A DNA stretch of 10,559 nucleotides from GCA-2861595 sp035526335 (lineage in GTDB: Bacteria; Actinomycetota; Acidimicrobiia; Acidimicrobiales; GCA-2861595). The notes beneath the pieces were generated by a model. That model was given only the letters and a program-made list of their open reading frames with translations. It was not told the origin of the DNA and ran no database searches. The translations under genes and the position numbers were made by a program. Positions within the stretch are counted from its first letter, which is position 1; each line of letters starts with the position of its first letter. Where the stretch lies: positions 1 through 10,559 of the forward strand of contig DATLCN010000057.1 in the NCBI GenBank assembly GCA_035526335.1. Reading direction: 5' to 3'. Below are positions 1-5,546 of this stretch, piece after piece.

Positions 1-68
1 ACGATCCCGGCCTCGCCCGCCATCCGCAGGCGGGTGCGCTCCGCCCGGGCGGAGCCCCTGGTCAGCAC
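1..68 (-). CDS. Possible start of a further gene, cut by the window edge
   Basis: A reading frame opens with GTG seven bases inside the end of the 213-aa membrane-protein gene and stays open to the window edge (22 codons). Its visible product begins MLTRGSARAERTRLRMAG, an Arg-rich N-terminus. A GGTGGAG sequence eight bases upstream of the GTG could serve as ribosome binding site. A later in-frame ATG at 21-23 is an alternative start. Nothing in the visible part identifies a family, and 22 codons of open frame in GC-rich DNA is weak evidence. If the frame is real, the 18-bp palindrome at 38-55 is coding sequence rather than a terminator. Confidence 0.35.
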   Translation of the reverse strand, partial: MLTRGSARAERTRLRMAGEAGI

Positions 69-703
69 GGCCGTGCTCCACCGATGGTGGTGACGAGGCC
101 GCTCCTGCAGATGTTGGTGAGATGCTTGTTGACCTCACGCAGCTGGGCCAGGATGTTGGTGGTGTCGCCCTCCGAGGCGTTCAGCGGATCCTTGTTGACG
201 CCGAACGACCCGGTGTTGCCGACGCCGTTGAGGAAGGCGACCCGCTGGTGGATGTTCTGGACGCCGAGCTTGTCCCCCGGGTCATCGGCATCGATGAGGA
301 CGTTCTCGATCTGCGCCGTCTGGCCGAGAACCGTCTTGAGCGTCGGGTTCGTGTCCTTCAGGGAACCGTCGACGCTGGTCAGCTTGGAGTCGATCGAACG
401 CAGGGAGGCGATGATGGCGTCCGCCTGGCCCGGAATCGGCATCAGGTTCGGGTCGATCCCTCCCAGGCTCGCGTTGACGGTGTCGACCGCCTCGGGGAGG
501 GTGACCACGTCCCCGCCGGCGCCGCTCACCGCTTCGTCAGCTACGGCCAGATCGGCGTTGATGGAAGCCAGGTTGTTGGTGATGAAGATGAGGAACGTCA
601 CCGCCACCAACGTGACCACCGAGAGGAGGACCACCCATACGCCCAGCCACCGCTTGAGGAACTGAGCCTCGTCGATGCTGCGACCGCCCATTGCTTGTGC
701 CAT
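62..703 (-). CDS. Membrane-anchored heptad-stalk protein, 213 aa
   Basis: I do not recognise a named family. After a short N-terminus with K17-R18 there is one transmembrane helix at about residues 20-42. Then comes N43-N44-L45 and hydrophobic residues every seven positions (45, 52, 59, 66, 73, 80, 87). A second heptad run covers about 97-138. A linker around 139-180 leads to a C-terminal helix and a C199-x13-C213 pair, with Cys as the last residue. Positive charges before the helix suggest N-in, with the stalk and Cys pair outside, where a disulfide could form. The ATG follows AAGGAG that overlaps the TAA of the upstream 189-aa gene (15-bp gap), so the two are co-transcribed. The C-terminal part resembles that of the 189-aa protein (NIL-x-Q, then the Cys pair), so they look like paralogues. 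Function is unknown; a structural or surface role is inferred from architecture only. Confidence 0.82.
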   Translation of the reverse strand: MAQAMGGRSIDEAQFLKRWLGVWVVLLSVVTLVAVTFLIFITNNLASINADLAVADEAVSGAGGDVVTLPEAVDTVNASLGGIDPNLMPIPGQADAIIASLRSIDSKLTSVDGSLKDTNPTLKTVLGQTAQIENVLIDADDPGDKLGVQNIHQRVAFLNGVGNTGSFGVNKDPLNASEGDTTNILAQLREVNKHLTNICRSGLVTTIGGARPC

Positions 704-718
704 GTTCGTCTCCGCTCC

Positions 719-1288
719 TTACTTGCAGTGACCGTCGTTGGTGCCGCCCGGAAGCGGTTGATCGATGCAGGCAGCTTCCTTGTGGGCGGTGTTCGCCTGC
801 GTGAGGATGTTGCCGGAGTCGCTCTTGATCTCTCCCACGATCCCCAACGTCTGGTTGAGGTTGGTGATGATCTGCTTGACGCCACGGTCGATCGACCGGG
901 CCGTGCCGATGATCTTCGTCGCGTCGGAGTTGATCCCCTTGGCCGTGCCGTCGATGTCGGTGGCGCTGGTGTTGATCGAGATGGCCAGGCGATCGACGCT
1001 CTGCGCCAGACGCACGATCTCCGCCAGCTTGCCCTCGAGGGGCTTGGCCGTGTTCAGGATCGACCCGGCGAGCTGGTTGGTCTTGTCCAGGTTCAGCACG
1101 GCGTCGGTTGCGACGTTGATGGGGGCCGCCGTCTTGGCGATGTTCCCCGCCTTCTTGTTGATGGCGTCAGCTGTCCACGCCACCCGGTTCACGAGCACCG
1201 CCGCCAGCACGACCGCCACGATCACGAGAACGACCGAAAAGGTCGCTTGGCCGTGCTCGCCTCTGGCGAGTCTCCATCGATGTGCCAT
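719..1288 (-). CDS. Membrane-anchored heptad-stalk protein, 189 aa
   Basis: No family is recognised. The N-terminus is basic and is followed by one transmembrane helix (about residues 17-33), predicting N-in and C-out. V33-N34-R35-V36 opens a very regular helical stalk: hydrophobic residues sit at 36, 43, 50, 57 and 64. After a one-residue phase shift they recur at 77, 84, 91, 98, 105, 112, 119, 126, 133, 140, 154 and 161, mostly Ile, with Ala, Gly, Ser and Thr between. The protein ends with C174-x13-C188-K. Residues 33-73 align without gaps to residues 23-63 of the 82-aa protein, with 17 of 41 identical. I chose the ATG after AGGGGAGAG; an open frame runs 34 codons further upstream but is Pro/Ser-rich and unlike protein. 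A hairpin-forming repeat lies just ahead of the ribosome binding site. It may be an oligomeric stalk; function is unknown. Confidence 0.82.
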   Translation of the reverse strand: MAHRWRLARGEHGQATFSVVLVIVAVVLAAVLVNRVAWTADAINKKAGNIAKTAAPINVATDAVLNLDKTNQLAGSILNTAKPLEGKLAEIVRLAQSVDRLAISINTSATDIDGTAKGINSDATKIIGTARSIDRGVKQIITNLNQTLGIVGEIKSDSGNILTQANTAHKEAACIDQPLPGGTNDGHCK

Positions 1289-1309
1289 CAACTCTCCCCT
1301 ACGAAGTGG

Positions 1310-1328
1310 TTCGTCCGGACTGGACGAA
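1310..1328 (-). promoter_or_regulatory. Inverted repeat ahead of the 189-aa gene
   Basis: Seven-base arms TTCGTCC and GGACGAA flank five bases. In the leftward mRNA this could fold about 10 bases before the Shine-Dalgarno of the 189-aa gene. The centre contains GTCCGGACTG, which recurs 60 bases upstream, so a protein-binding site is equally possible. The structure is visible; the regulatory role is inferred. Confidence 0.35.
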
Positions 1329-1446
1329 TGCTGGTGCGGGAAAGGCGGCGACGGAGGACTGCGACTGGTGTGGTCCGGACTGCTGGGCAAGAAACACCCG
1401 GTGGAGAGTGTCCCCCGGGAATGCTCGTACAGACGGTGCCGCTGGC

Positions 1447-1488
1447 GTAAATATTCGAGGTTTGTGAAATCAGACGGAAATTTCTTTT
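1447..1488 (-). promoter_or_regulatory. AT-rich promoter candidate for the 189/213-aa gene pair
   Basis: This stretch is strikingly AT-rich for its surroundings and lies between the hairpin and the long leader. On the minus strand it offers GAATAT or TATTTA as a -10-like element, with TTTCCG about 18 bases upstream of GAATAT. Neither matches consensus well, so the position in the layout is the main argument. Confidence 0.3.
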
Positions 1489-1538
1489 GCCCGGGCGTTA
1501 AGGCGCGGTCACCGCTGCCTGTCGCAGCCGTGACGCGT

Positions 1539-1569
1539 GAGAACCCCGGGCGGTTGGCCAGGGGTTCTC
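1539..1569 (-). terminator. GC-rich hairpin after the 31-aa mini-gene
   Basis: GAGAACCCC and GGGGTTCTC are perfect 9-base inverted arms around a 13-base loop. The hairpin begins 41 bases past the stop codon of the mini-gene and is followed by the promoter-like stretch for the next pair. No T-tract follows on either strand, which is common for actinobacterial terminators but leaves the call uncertain. It could instead be an mRNA-stabilising hairpin. Confidence 0.5.
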
Positions 1570-1610
1570 TCGGCGTTCTCTCGACCAGCGGGAGCCGGTG
1601 AGGCCTGGAA

Positions 1611-1706
1611 TCAGTGACGAATCTTGGTCTTGACGTAGTTCACAATAGTGTCGGTGGGGGTCTGGACCTTGTGCACCTTTCGCACGTGGTCAGCCACCTT
1701 GCGCAT
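1611..1706 (-). CDS. 31-aa basic mini-protein
   Basis: An ATG preceded by GAGG (8-base spacing) opens a 31-codon frame ending in TGA. The product is basic and amphipathic: it begins MRKVADHVRKVHKVQ, contains five Val and seven Lys/Arg in its first half and closing stretch, and ends TKIRH. Third codon positions are mostly G or C (24 of 30 after the Met), as in the neighbours. It lies on the same strand between the 96-aa and 189-aa membrane-protein genes, 116 bases after the former, and is followed by a hairpin, which suits the last gene of a unit. It has no membrane segment. It could be a cytoplasmic partner of the neighbouring proteins, but that is only inference. Length alone keeps confidence moderate. 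Confidence 0.5.
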   Translation of the reverse strand: MRKVADHVRKVHKVQTPTDTIVNYVKTKIRH

Positions 1707-1822
1707 CAGTTCATCCTCGCTACCGGCTCTACCCTGCCACCTGCAGGCGTGGTCGGCATCTCTTCACCTGAACTCCGGCATTGATCGTCGTCCTTTCGAT
1801 TCGTGTCGTGCGAGTGATGAGA

Positions 1823-2113
1823 TTATCGGGCAGAGCGCATGCCCAGGGCCTTACGCTTGTTGGCCGTCGGAAGCTCGCCGGCCATGACCAGCGAGCCCAT
1901 GGTCTGCTCGATGGCGGCGACGTCGTTGACGATGTCACGCACGACGGCGCTGAGCGGCTCGCACTGGGAGGCGATGGCTCTGACCCCGATGAGAACGGTG
2001 CCGACCGTGAAGCTGACCTTGTTCAGCGTGGCCGCCACGATGATGAGGTAGAGCGCCACGGCCCCGACCCCGATGAACACGCCGATAAGCGTTACGACTG
2101 TCGCTGCACCCAT
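1823..2113 (-). CDS. Membrane-anchored heptad protein, 96 aa
   Basis: No known family is recognised. One transmembrane helix at residues 5-27 begins almost at the N-terminus. L30-N31-K32-V33 follows, and then hydrophobic residues at exactly 33, 40, 47, 54, 61, 68 and 75, predicting a short coiled coil. The last 15 residues are basic (KRK, R, R). C51 is the only Cys. The LN[KR]V junction and the heptad phase match the 82-aa and 189-aa proteins. Few charges precede the helix and the basic residues follow it, so the C-terminal part may be cytoplasmic, unlike the two longer relatives; topology is uncertain. ATG with GAGAGGG upstream; it starts 47 bases after the 82-aa gene. Confidence 0.78.
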   Translation of the reverse strand: MGAATVVTLIGVFIGVGAVALYLIIVAATLNKVSFTVGTVLIGVRAIASQCEPLSAVVRDIVNDVAAIEQTMGSLVMAGELPTANKRKALGMRSAR

Positions 2114-2160
2114 TTCAATGCCCTCTCTGGTTGTTGTGCGGTCTGCTGGCCAATGAACAA

Positions 2161-2409
2161 CTACATGATCCGCTGGAGGGCGGCGCCATAGCGGCTAACG
2201 GCGCCGCGCGCCGCAGAGCTGAGCTGACGTGTCCGGTCCAGCTTCGGCACCGCGTCGAGGGCGCCGGTGATACCGACCCCGTGCTCGAGGATGTCGTTGG
2301 CATAGGCGTTGATCTCGTTGATCGGCCGTAACACCCGGTTCAACAGGAGGACAACCACCGGCACCACGACGAAGAGGAGAACGATGTTCCCCAACCACCA
2401 CAACAACAT
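2161..2409 (-). CDS. Membrane-anchored heptad protein, 82 aa
   Basis: A hydrophobic helix fills residues 2-23, directly followed by L23-N24-R25-V26. The same residues then begin a heptad run (26, 33, 40, 47, 54). Residues 23-63 align without gaps to residues 33-73 of the 189-aa protein, with 17 of 41 identical, including the shared motifs IN, DAV, LD and QL, so the two are paralogues. The tail (64-82) is short and basic. The juxtamembrane stretch looks superficially HAMP-like, but the heptads continue unbroken and I see no HAMP signature. It is the first gene of the leftward block, facing the kinase gene across a 225-bp region. A GGGGG run lies seven bases ahead of the ATG; the ribosome binding site is weak. 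Function is unknown. Confidence 0.78.
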   Translation of the reverse strand: MLLWWLGNIVLLFVVVPVVVLLLNRVLRPINEINAYANDILEHGVGITGALDAVPKLDRTRQLSSAARGAVSRYGAALQRIM

Positions 2410-2466
2410 GGCTAACCCCCATGACTCGGAGCCGGATCGCCGGCCTCGCTCTCAGTGTATGTTTAA

Positions 2467-2495
2467 AACCTATAGCGCGGATGACTTCTTGGCAA
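2467..2495 (-). promoter_or_regulatory. Candidate promoter for the leftward membrane-protein genes
   Basis: On the minus strand TTGCCA is followed after 17 bases by TAGGTT, a plausible -35/-10 pair, in an AT-rich stretch about 60 bases upstream of the 82-aa gene. The same region must also hold the promoter of the divergent kinase gene, which I cannot place. Confidence 0.35.
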
Positions 2496-2634
2496 GTGAA
2501 TATTGCGGATTTTTCGCCAGACAGATGTTGGCCGCTCCGTCCCACTGGCGCCTAGTGGACAGTGTGCCACGGCTCGTCGCCAAAAGCTTGCAGTCCGGGT
2601 GGTCCCCACCCCCGTTGCATGCGACGCTGGTGTG

Positions 2635-4320
2635 ATGACCGAACCCACCGTCCTGGAATGGGGCGAGGGAGACGGTCTGGCCAGGGCTCTGCTCACGTTG
2701 GCCGACCTCCAACGCCAGTTGGTCCGGGAAGAGCGGAGTCGGGTCGAAACTCAAGCGCTCTTCGATCTCGTTCTCAATGCGCTACCCGAGGCTGTGGTGC
2801 TCACCGATGTCAGAGGCCGTGTATCCAACGTCAACGAGGCGGCGGTGCGGCTGGCCGGACGGGGCGCTGCGGATCTCGTTGGCACGGCACTCAGCGCGGT
2901 CTTCGCCGGCGAGGTCCCCCAGACACCCTGGCATCTATTCGATCGCTCCCCCGCGTCACCGTTCGTCACGGACGCCGACCTCATCAGCCTCAACTCCGAT
3001 CTCGTTCCCGTGAGCGTGTCCTGTTCGCTCCTGCGGGACACCGGAGGCCGGGTCTTCGGGGCGCTGTACGCGGCACGGGACCTGCGTCAGACGCACCGCC
3101 TGGTTCGCCAGCTCGAACAGGCGGAGGCACGGTGGCGGCTCATCGCAGAGCTGGGCGATCTGCTCGGCCGCCAGCTCGACCCACGGGAGTCGTTGGAGGA
3201 AACCTGCCGGTGGCTGGGCCGGTCCACCAGTGCCGGCGTCGCGGTCATCCTCACCAGGGACCTGTTGGTGGAGCGGGTCGAGGCATGGCCATCGGCTGGT
3301 CCACTTGCCGCTCAATTGACCGGCCTGGTTCGCCGCCCGCTGCACGAGCGCTCGGCTCTCTACATCGCCATCCACTCCTCCCGAACCGTCCATGCCACAA
3401 CTCTCCAGCCGGATTTCCCGCTGTTGGACGGGACCGGGGTGCCGCCCGGTGTCGGATCTGCGGTGGTCGTTCCGCTGACGGCACGCAATCTCAGTCTCGG
3501 CGCCCTGGTGGTCTACGCCGCCGCTGCCGAAGGGGTACGTCAACGGGCGCTGGTAGAGCAGGCGGCGGCGCGAGTCGCCCTGGCGCTGGCCAACAGTCAG
3601 CTGCGGGAGGCGGTCTCGTGGTTCGAGGCTGCGCAGGAGTCGGCAAGATTCCGCGAGGACCTCATGGCCGGCGTCTCCCATGACATGCAGACGCCGCTCG
3701 CCGTGCTCCTCGGGTCGATCAGAGCGCTCCAGAGCGGCGGCGACCTGAGTGCCGAGGTCCGGGACAAGCTCTATGAACGCATGGCACGGCGGGGAGTCCA
3801 ACTCCGCCACCTGGTGCAGCAGTTTCTCGACTTCTCCCGCCTCGGAGCCGGAAAACCCATCGTGGTGCGCCCGGTCCGGACCGATGTGGGCGAATTGCTG
3901 AGAAGGATCCGAGCTGATCTCGCCGGCCGGCGCCCGGTCACGCTCGAGATCCCACCGGGTCTGCCGTCGGCGTTCGCCGACCCTGTCCGCCTCGACCAGG
4001 TTCTGACGAACCTCGTGTCCAACGCGCTCAAGTTCTCGGCGCCGGGCTCGCCCCTCCACCTCGGGGCTCGGGCCCGGCGTGACGCCATGGAGATAACGGT
4101 GACGGACCGGGGCCAGGGCATCAGCCCGGGCGACCTCGATCTGATATTCGAGAAGTTCCACCGAGGCTCCACCGCATCCAACATTCCGGGCACCGGGTTG
4201 GGGCTCTACGTGAGCCGGGCCATCATGGAGGCGCAGGGCGGTGAGTTGCTGGTGGCCAGCCGGCTCGGCCAGGGCAGCCGCTTCAGCGTGGTGCTACCGC
4301 TGAAGCCGAACCGGGCGTGA
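2635..4320 (+). CDS. PAS-GAF sensor histidine kinase (cytoplasmic)
   Basis: This 561-aa protein autophosphorylates on a His and passes the phosphate to a response regulator. Domains in order: a short coiled N-terminus, PAS (about 43-150), GAF (about 165-320), dimerisation helix with H349 in SHDMQTPL, and the ATPase domain with N-box NLVSNALKF (459-467), G1 DRGQGI (491-496), F-box FEKFH (505-509) and G2 GTGLGLYV (519-526). All catalytic boxes are intact. There is no signal peptide or membrane helix, so it senses a cytoplasmic signal or redox/ligand state through PAS and GAF; the ligand cannot be told. I chose the ATG with MTEPTVLEWG; the frame is open 44 codons further upstream but that part looks non-coding, and a GTG lies one codon earlier. 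Ribosome binding site is weak. Its stop lies one base from the stop of the convergent PadR-REC gene, the likely partner. Confidence 0.93.
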   Translation: MTEPTVLEWGEGDGLARALLTLADLQRQLVREERSRVETQALFDLVLNALPEAVVLTDVRGRVSNVNEAAVRLAGRGAADLVGTALSAVFAGEVPQTPWHLFDRSPASPFVTDADLISLNSDLVPVSVSCSLLRDTGGRVFGALYAARDLRQTHRLVRQLEQAEARWRLIAELGDLLGRQLDPRESLEETCRWLGRSTSAGVAVILTRDLLVERVEAWPSAGPLAAQLTGLVRRPLHERSALYIAIHSSRTVHATTLQPDFPLLDGTGVPPGVGSAVVVPLTARNLSLGALVVYAAAAEGVRQRALVEQAAARVALALANSQLREAVSWFEAAQESARFREDLMAGVSHDMQTPLAVLLGSIRALQSGGDLSAEVRDKLYERMARRGVQLRHLVQQFLDFSRLGAGKPIVVRPVRTDVGELLRRIRADLAGRRPVTLEIPPGLPSAFADPVRLDQVLTNLVSNALKFSAPGSPLHLGARARRDAMEITVTDRGQGISPGDLDLIFEKFHRGSTASNIPGTGLGLYVSRAIMEAQGGELLVASRLGQGSRFSVVLPLKPNRA

Positions 4321-4321
4321 G

Positions 4322-5110
4322 TCAGGATTCAGGCGCACTGTTGCGGGGAGCCCGCGAGCGGCTGCGGCCCTCGTACTGCGAGAGAACGTCGAACAACTCT
4401 GCGAAGTTGGCCTTCTCCAGCGTCTGAACATCGAGCGCAGCGGCCTTCGCCTGCAGCTCCGGTTGCAGATAGGCCGAGTAAAGAAGGATCGGACCGCCGA
4501 ATCCATCCTTCCGCATCCGCCTGGCGACCTCCATGCCCGTCATCCCGGGCATGCGCTGGTCGAGCAGGACAATGCCGTCAGGAGCGTTGGACCAGCGCGC
4601 CAGTGCCGCCTCACCGTCCGCGGCCTCGTCCACCACCCACCCACGCTGCTCCAGGAGCACCCAGAGGGTATGGCGCATGTCGTCGTCGTCCTCGACGACG
4701 AGAACATGGCGCCGCTGCCTCTTCGTCGTCCGCTCCTGGTGAACCAGCCCGCGGTACCGATCGAGAAGACCCCCGATGGCGCGACGCTGCTGGACCAGCC
4801 CCGGAGCAGACTCCCGCAGCTGGTCCTCACCCTCCGAAGTGAGCGCGTATACCCGCCGTGCCGGGCCGCGTTCGGGAGTGCCCCATGAGGAGCTGACGAG
4901 GCCCTCGTCCTCCATGGTGCGAAGAGCCCGGTAGAGCCCGCCGAAGTCGGGCACGTCGAGCCCCAGATCTCCAAGCCGGCTCACGAGCTCGTACCCGTGG
5001 CTGGCTCGCTCCTTCAGTAGAAGGAGGATGGCCGGACGAAGCAGGCTCCGCGCGCGGAGATCCTCGATGGCGGACCCCCCCTCGCTGGTCGATTTCGGCT
5101 GCCGGGCCAC
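4322..5110 (-). CDS. PadR-type winged helix fused to a receiver domain
   Basis: A 262-aa regulator of unusual order. Residues about 24-100 match the PadR family: LLLLKERASHGYEL, then the GGLYRALRTMEDEGLV recognition region and an RRVYALTSEG wing. Residues about 135-245 are a receiver domain: acidic pair in VVEDDDD (E140, D141), phospho-acceptor D184 in LLDQRMPGM, Ser212 at the switch position and K233. All receiver residues are present, so it should be phosphorylated, probably by the convergent kinase. PadR proteins usually sense ligands and act as repressors; here phosphorylation probably replaces or adds to that. I chose the GTG with GGGAGG upstream, six bases away; an in-frame ATG 17 codons earlier lacks such a site. 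The last 18 residues are basic and Ser-rich. A dyad lies 46 bases upstream of the start. Confidence 0.9.
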   Translation of the reverse strand: MARQPKSTSEGGSAIEDLRARSLLRPAILLLLKERASHGYELVSRLGDLGLDVPDFGGLYRALRTMEDEGLVSSSWGTPERGPARRVYALTSEGEDQLRESAPGLVQQRRAIGGLLDRYRGLVHQERTTKRQRRHVLVVEDDDDMRHTLWVLLEQRGWVVDEAADGEAALARWSNAPDGIVLLDQRMPGMTGMEVARRMRKDGFGGPILLYSAYLQPELQAKAAALDVQTLEKANFAELFDVLSQYEGRSRSRAPRNSAPES

Positions 5111-5156
5111 GAGCGCTCCTCCCGCTGGCCCAACCTTAGCCCCCCTGAGGGCGGAC

Positions 5157-5170
5157 AACATCTATATGTT
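5157..5170. promoter_or_regulatory. AT-rich dyad, candidate operator of the PadR-REC regulator
   Basis: AACAT and ATGTT are perfect inverted arms around CTAT in an otherwise GC-rich divergent region between the regulator gene and the acidic-protein gene. PadR-family operators are often dyads with ACAT/ATGT half sites, so autoregulation is plausible. It is a single copy and short, so chance cannot be excluded. Confidence 0.4.
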
Positions 5171-5256
5171 CACTGGCTCCAGCGGGTGAGACCGCAGAGG
5201 TACGGGTAAGTAGCGGGAACGGCGGCCGAGAACCACGAACAAGGAGAGACGATCCC

Positions 5257-5511
5257 ATGGCAGACGACACCCAGACCAGAGAAGGCCTCGATGGCGGGGC
5301 CGCGACCCGTCCGGACGAACTCGAGGATCGCCTCGATGACATCGTCGAGAGCGGGGCCATCGACACCAGCGACACGCCAGGCCCTCCACGGGTCGAGACA
5401 CGACCGGGCGGTCCGCTCGACGAGATGCCGACCGAGGATGCACTTGCAGCCAATGCGGCCAAGCCCGGCCAGGACTCGGAGGGTGGCGAGGGAGTGCGAA
5501 CGGGCGAGTAG
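5257..5511 (+). CDS. Small acidic, probably disordered protein, 84 aa
   Basis: The ATG follows AAGGAG with ten bases between, a good ribosome binding site. The product has no Phe, Trp, Tyr, Cys or His and only one Lys. It is rich in Asp, Glu, Gly, Pro and Thr, and no hydrophobic core or membrane helix is visible, so it is probably intrinsically disordered. I do not recognise a family. It is transcribed away from the PadR-REC gene, sharing a 146-bp divergent region with it, so it is a candidate target of that regulator. It ends 34 bases before the stop of the convergent hydrogenase operon. The ribosome binding site and the divergent layout support it being real more than its sequence does. Confidence 0.65.
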   Translation: MADDTQTREGLDGGAATRPDELEDRLDDIVESGAIDTSDTPGPPRVETRPGGPLDEMPTEDALAANAAKPGQDSEGGEGVRTGE

Positions 5512-5523
5512 CCCTTGACCTGC

Positions 5524-5546
5524 AGGCCGTTTACGCGCTGCGGCCT
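5524..5546. terminator. Weak hairpin between convergent genes
   Basis: AGGCCG and CGGCCT form a 6-bp stem around an 11-base loop, between the stop of the acidic-protein gene and the last codon of the hydrogenase operon. It has no T-tract. It could end transcription from both sides, but the evidence is limited to position and the short stem. Confidence 0.25.

Larger units (their letters stand above)
1289..1610. other. Intergenic region with promoter-like AT tract and two inverted repeats
   Basis: I see no convincing gene in this 322-base stretch. Frames on the plus strand are antisense shadows with unusual composition. Reading leftward, in the direction of the neighbouring genes, it holds a 9-bp-stem hairpin just after the 31-aa mini-gene, an AT-rich stretch at about 1447-1488 that could hold a promoter, and a leader of about 150 bases. 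The leader carries two copies of GTCCGGACTG (1313-1322 and 1373-1382) and a 7-bp inverted repeat near the start codon. Confidence 0.5.

Noticed and set aside
38..55. 18-bp perfect palindrome (GCTCCGCCC/GGGCGGAGC) and a second hairpin at 16-34 as a terminator
   Set aside because: No T-tract follows, and the stretch can be read as the first codons of a further minus-strand gene, so I did not call a terminator.
122..1450. 442-codon open frame on the plus strand
   Set aside because: It runs antisense across two membrane-protein genes that have ribosome binding sites and coherent protein features. Its Asp/Arg/Val-rich product looks like a high-GC shadow.
62..2409. Stalk proteins as chemoreceptors, HAMP proteins or MCE proteins
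   Set aside because: The heptads and single helix are reminiscent, but I see no chemoreceptor hairpin-tip motif, no HAMP signature and no MCE domain.
2461..2470. GTTTAAAAC-like AT stretch as a replication-initiator or phage att site
   Set aside because: Single short imperfect palindrome in a divergent promoter region; promoter DNA explains it better.
2956..4161. 401-codon open frame on the minus strand
   Set aside because: It is antisense to the histidine kinase, whose motifs are all intact. Its product is Arg/Glu/Gly-rich with no domain I recognise.
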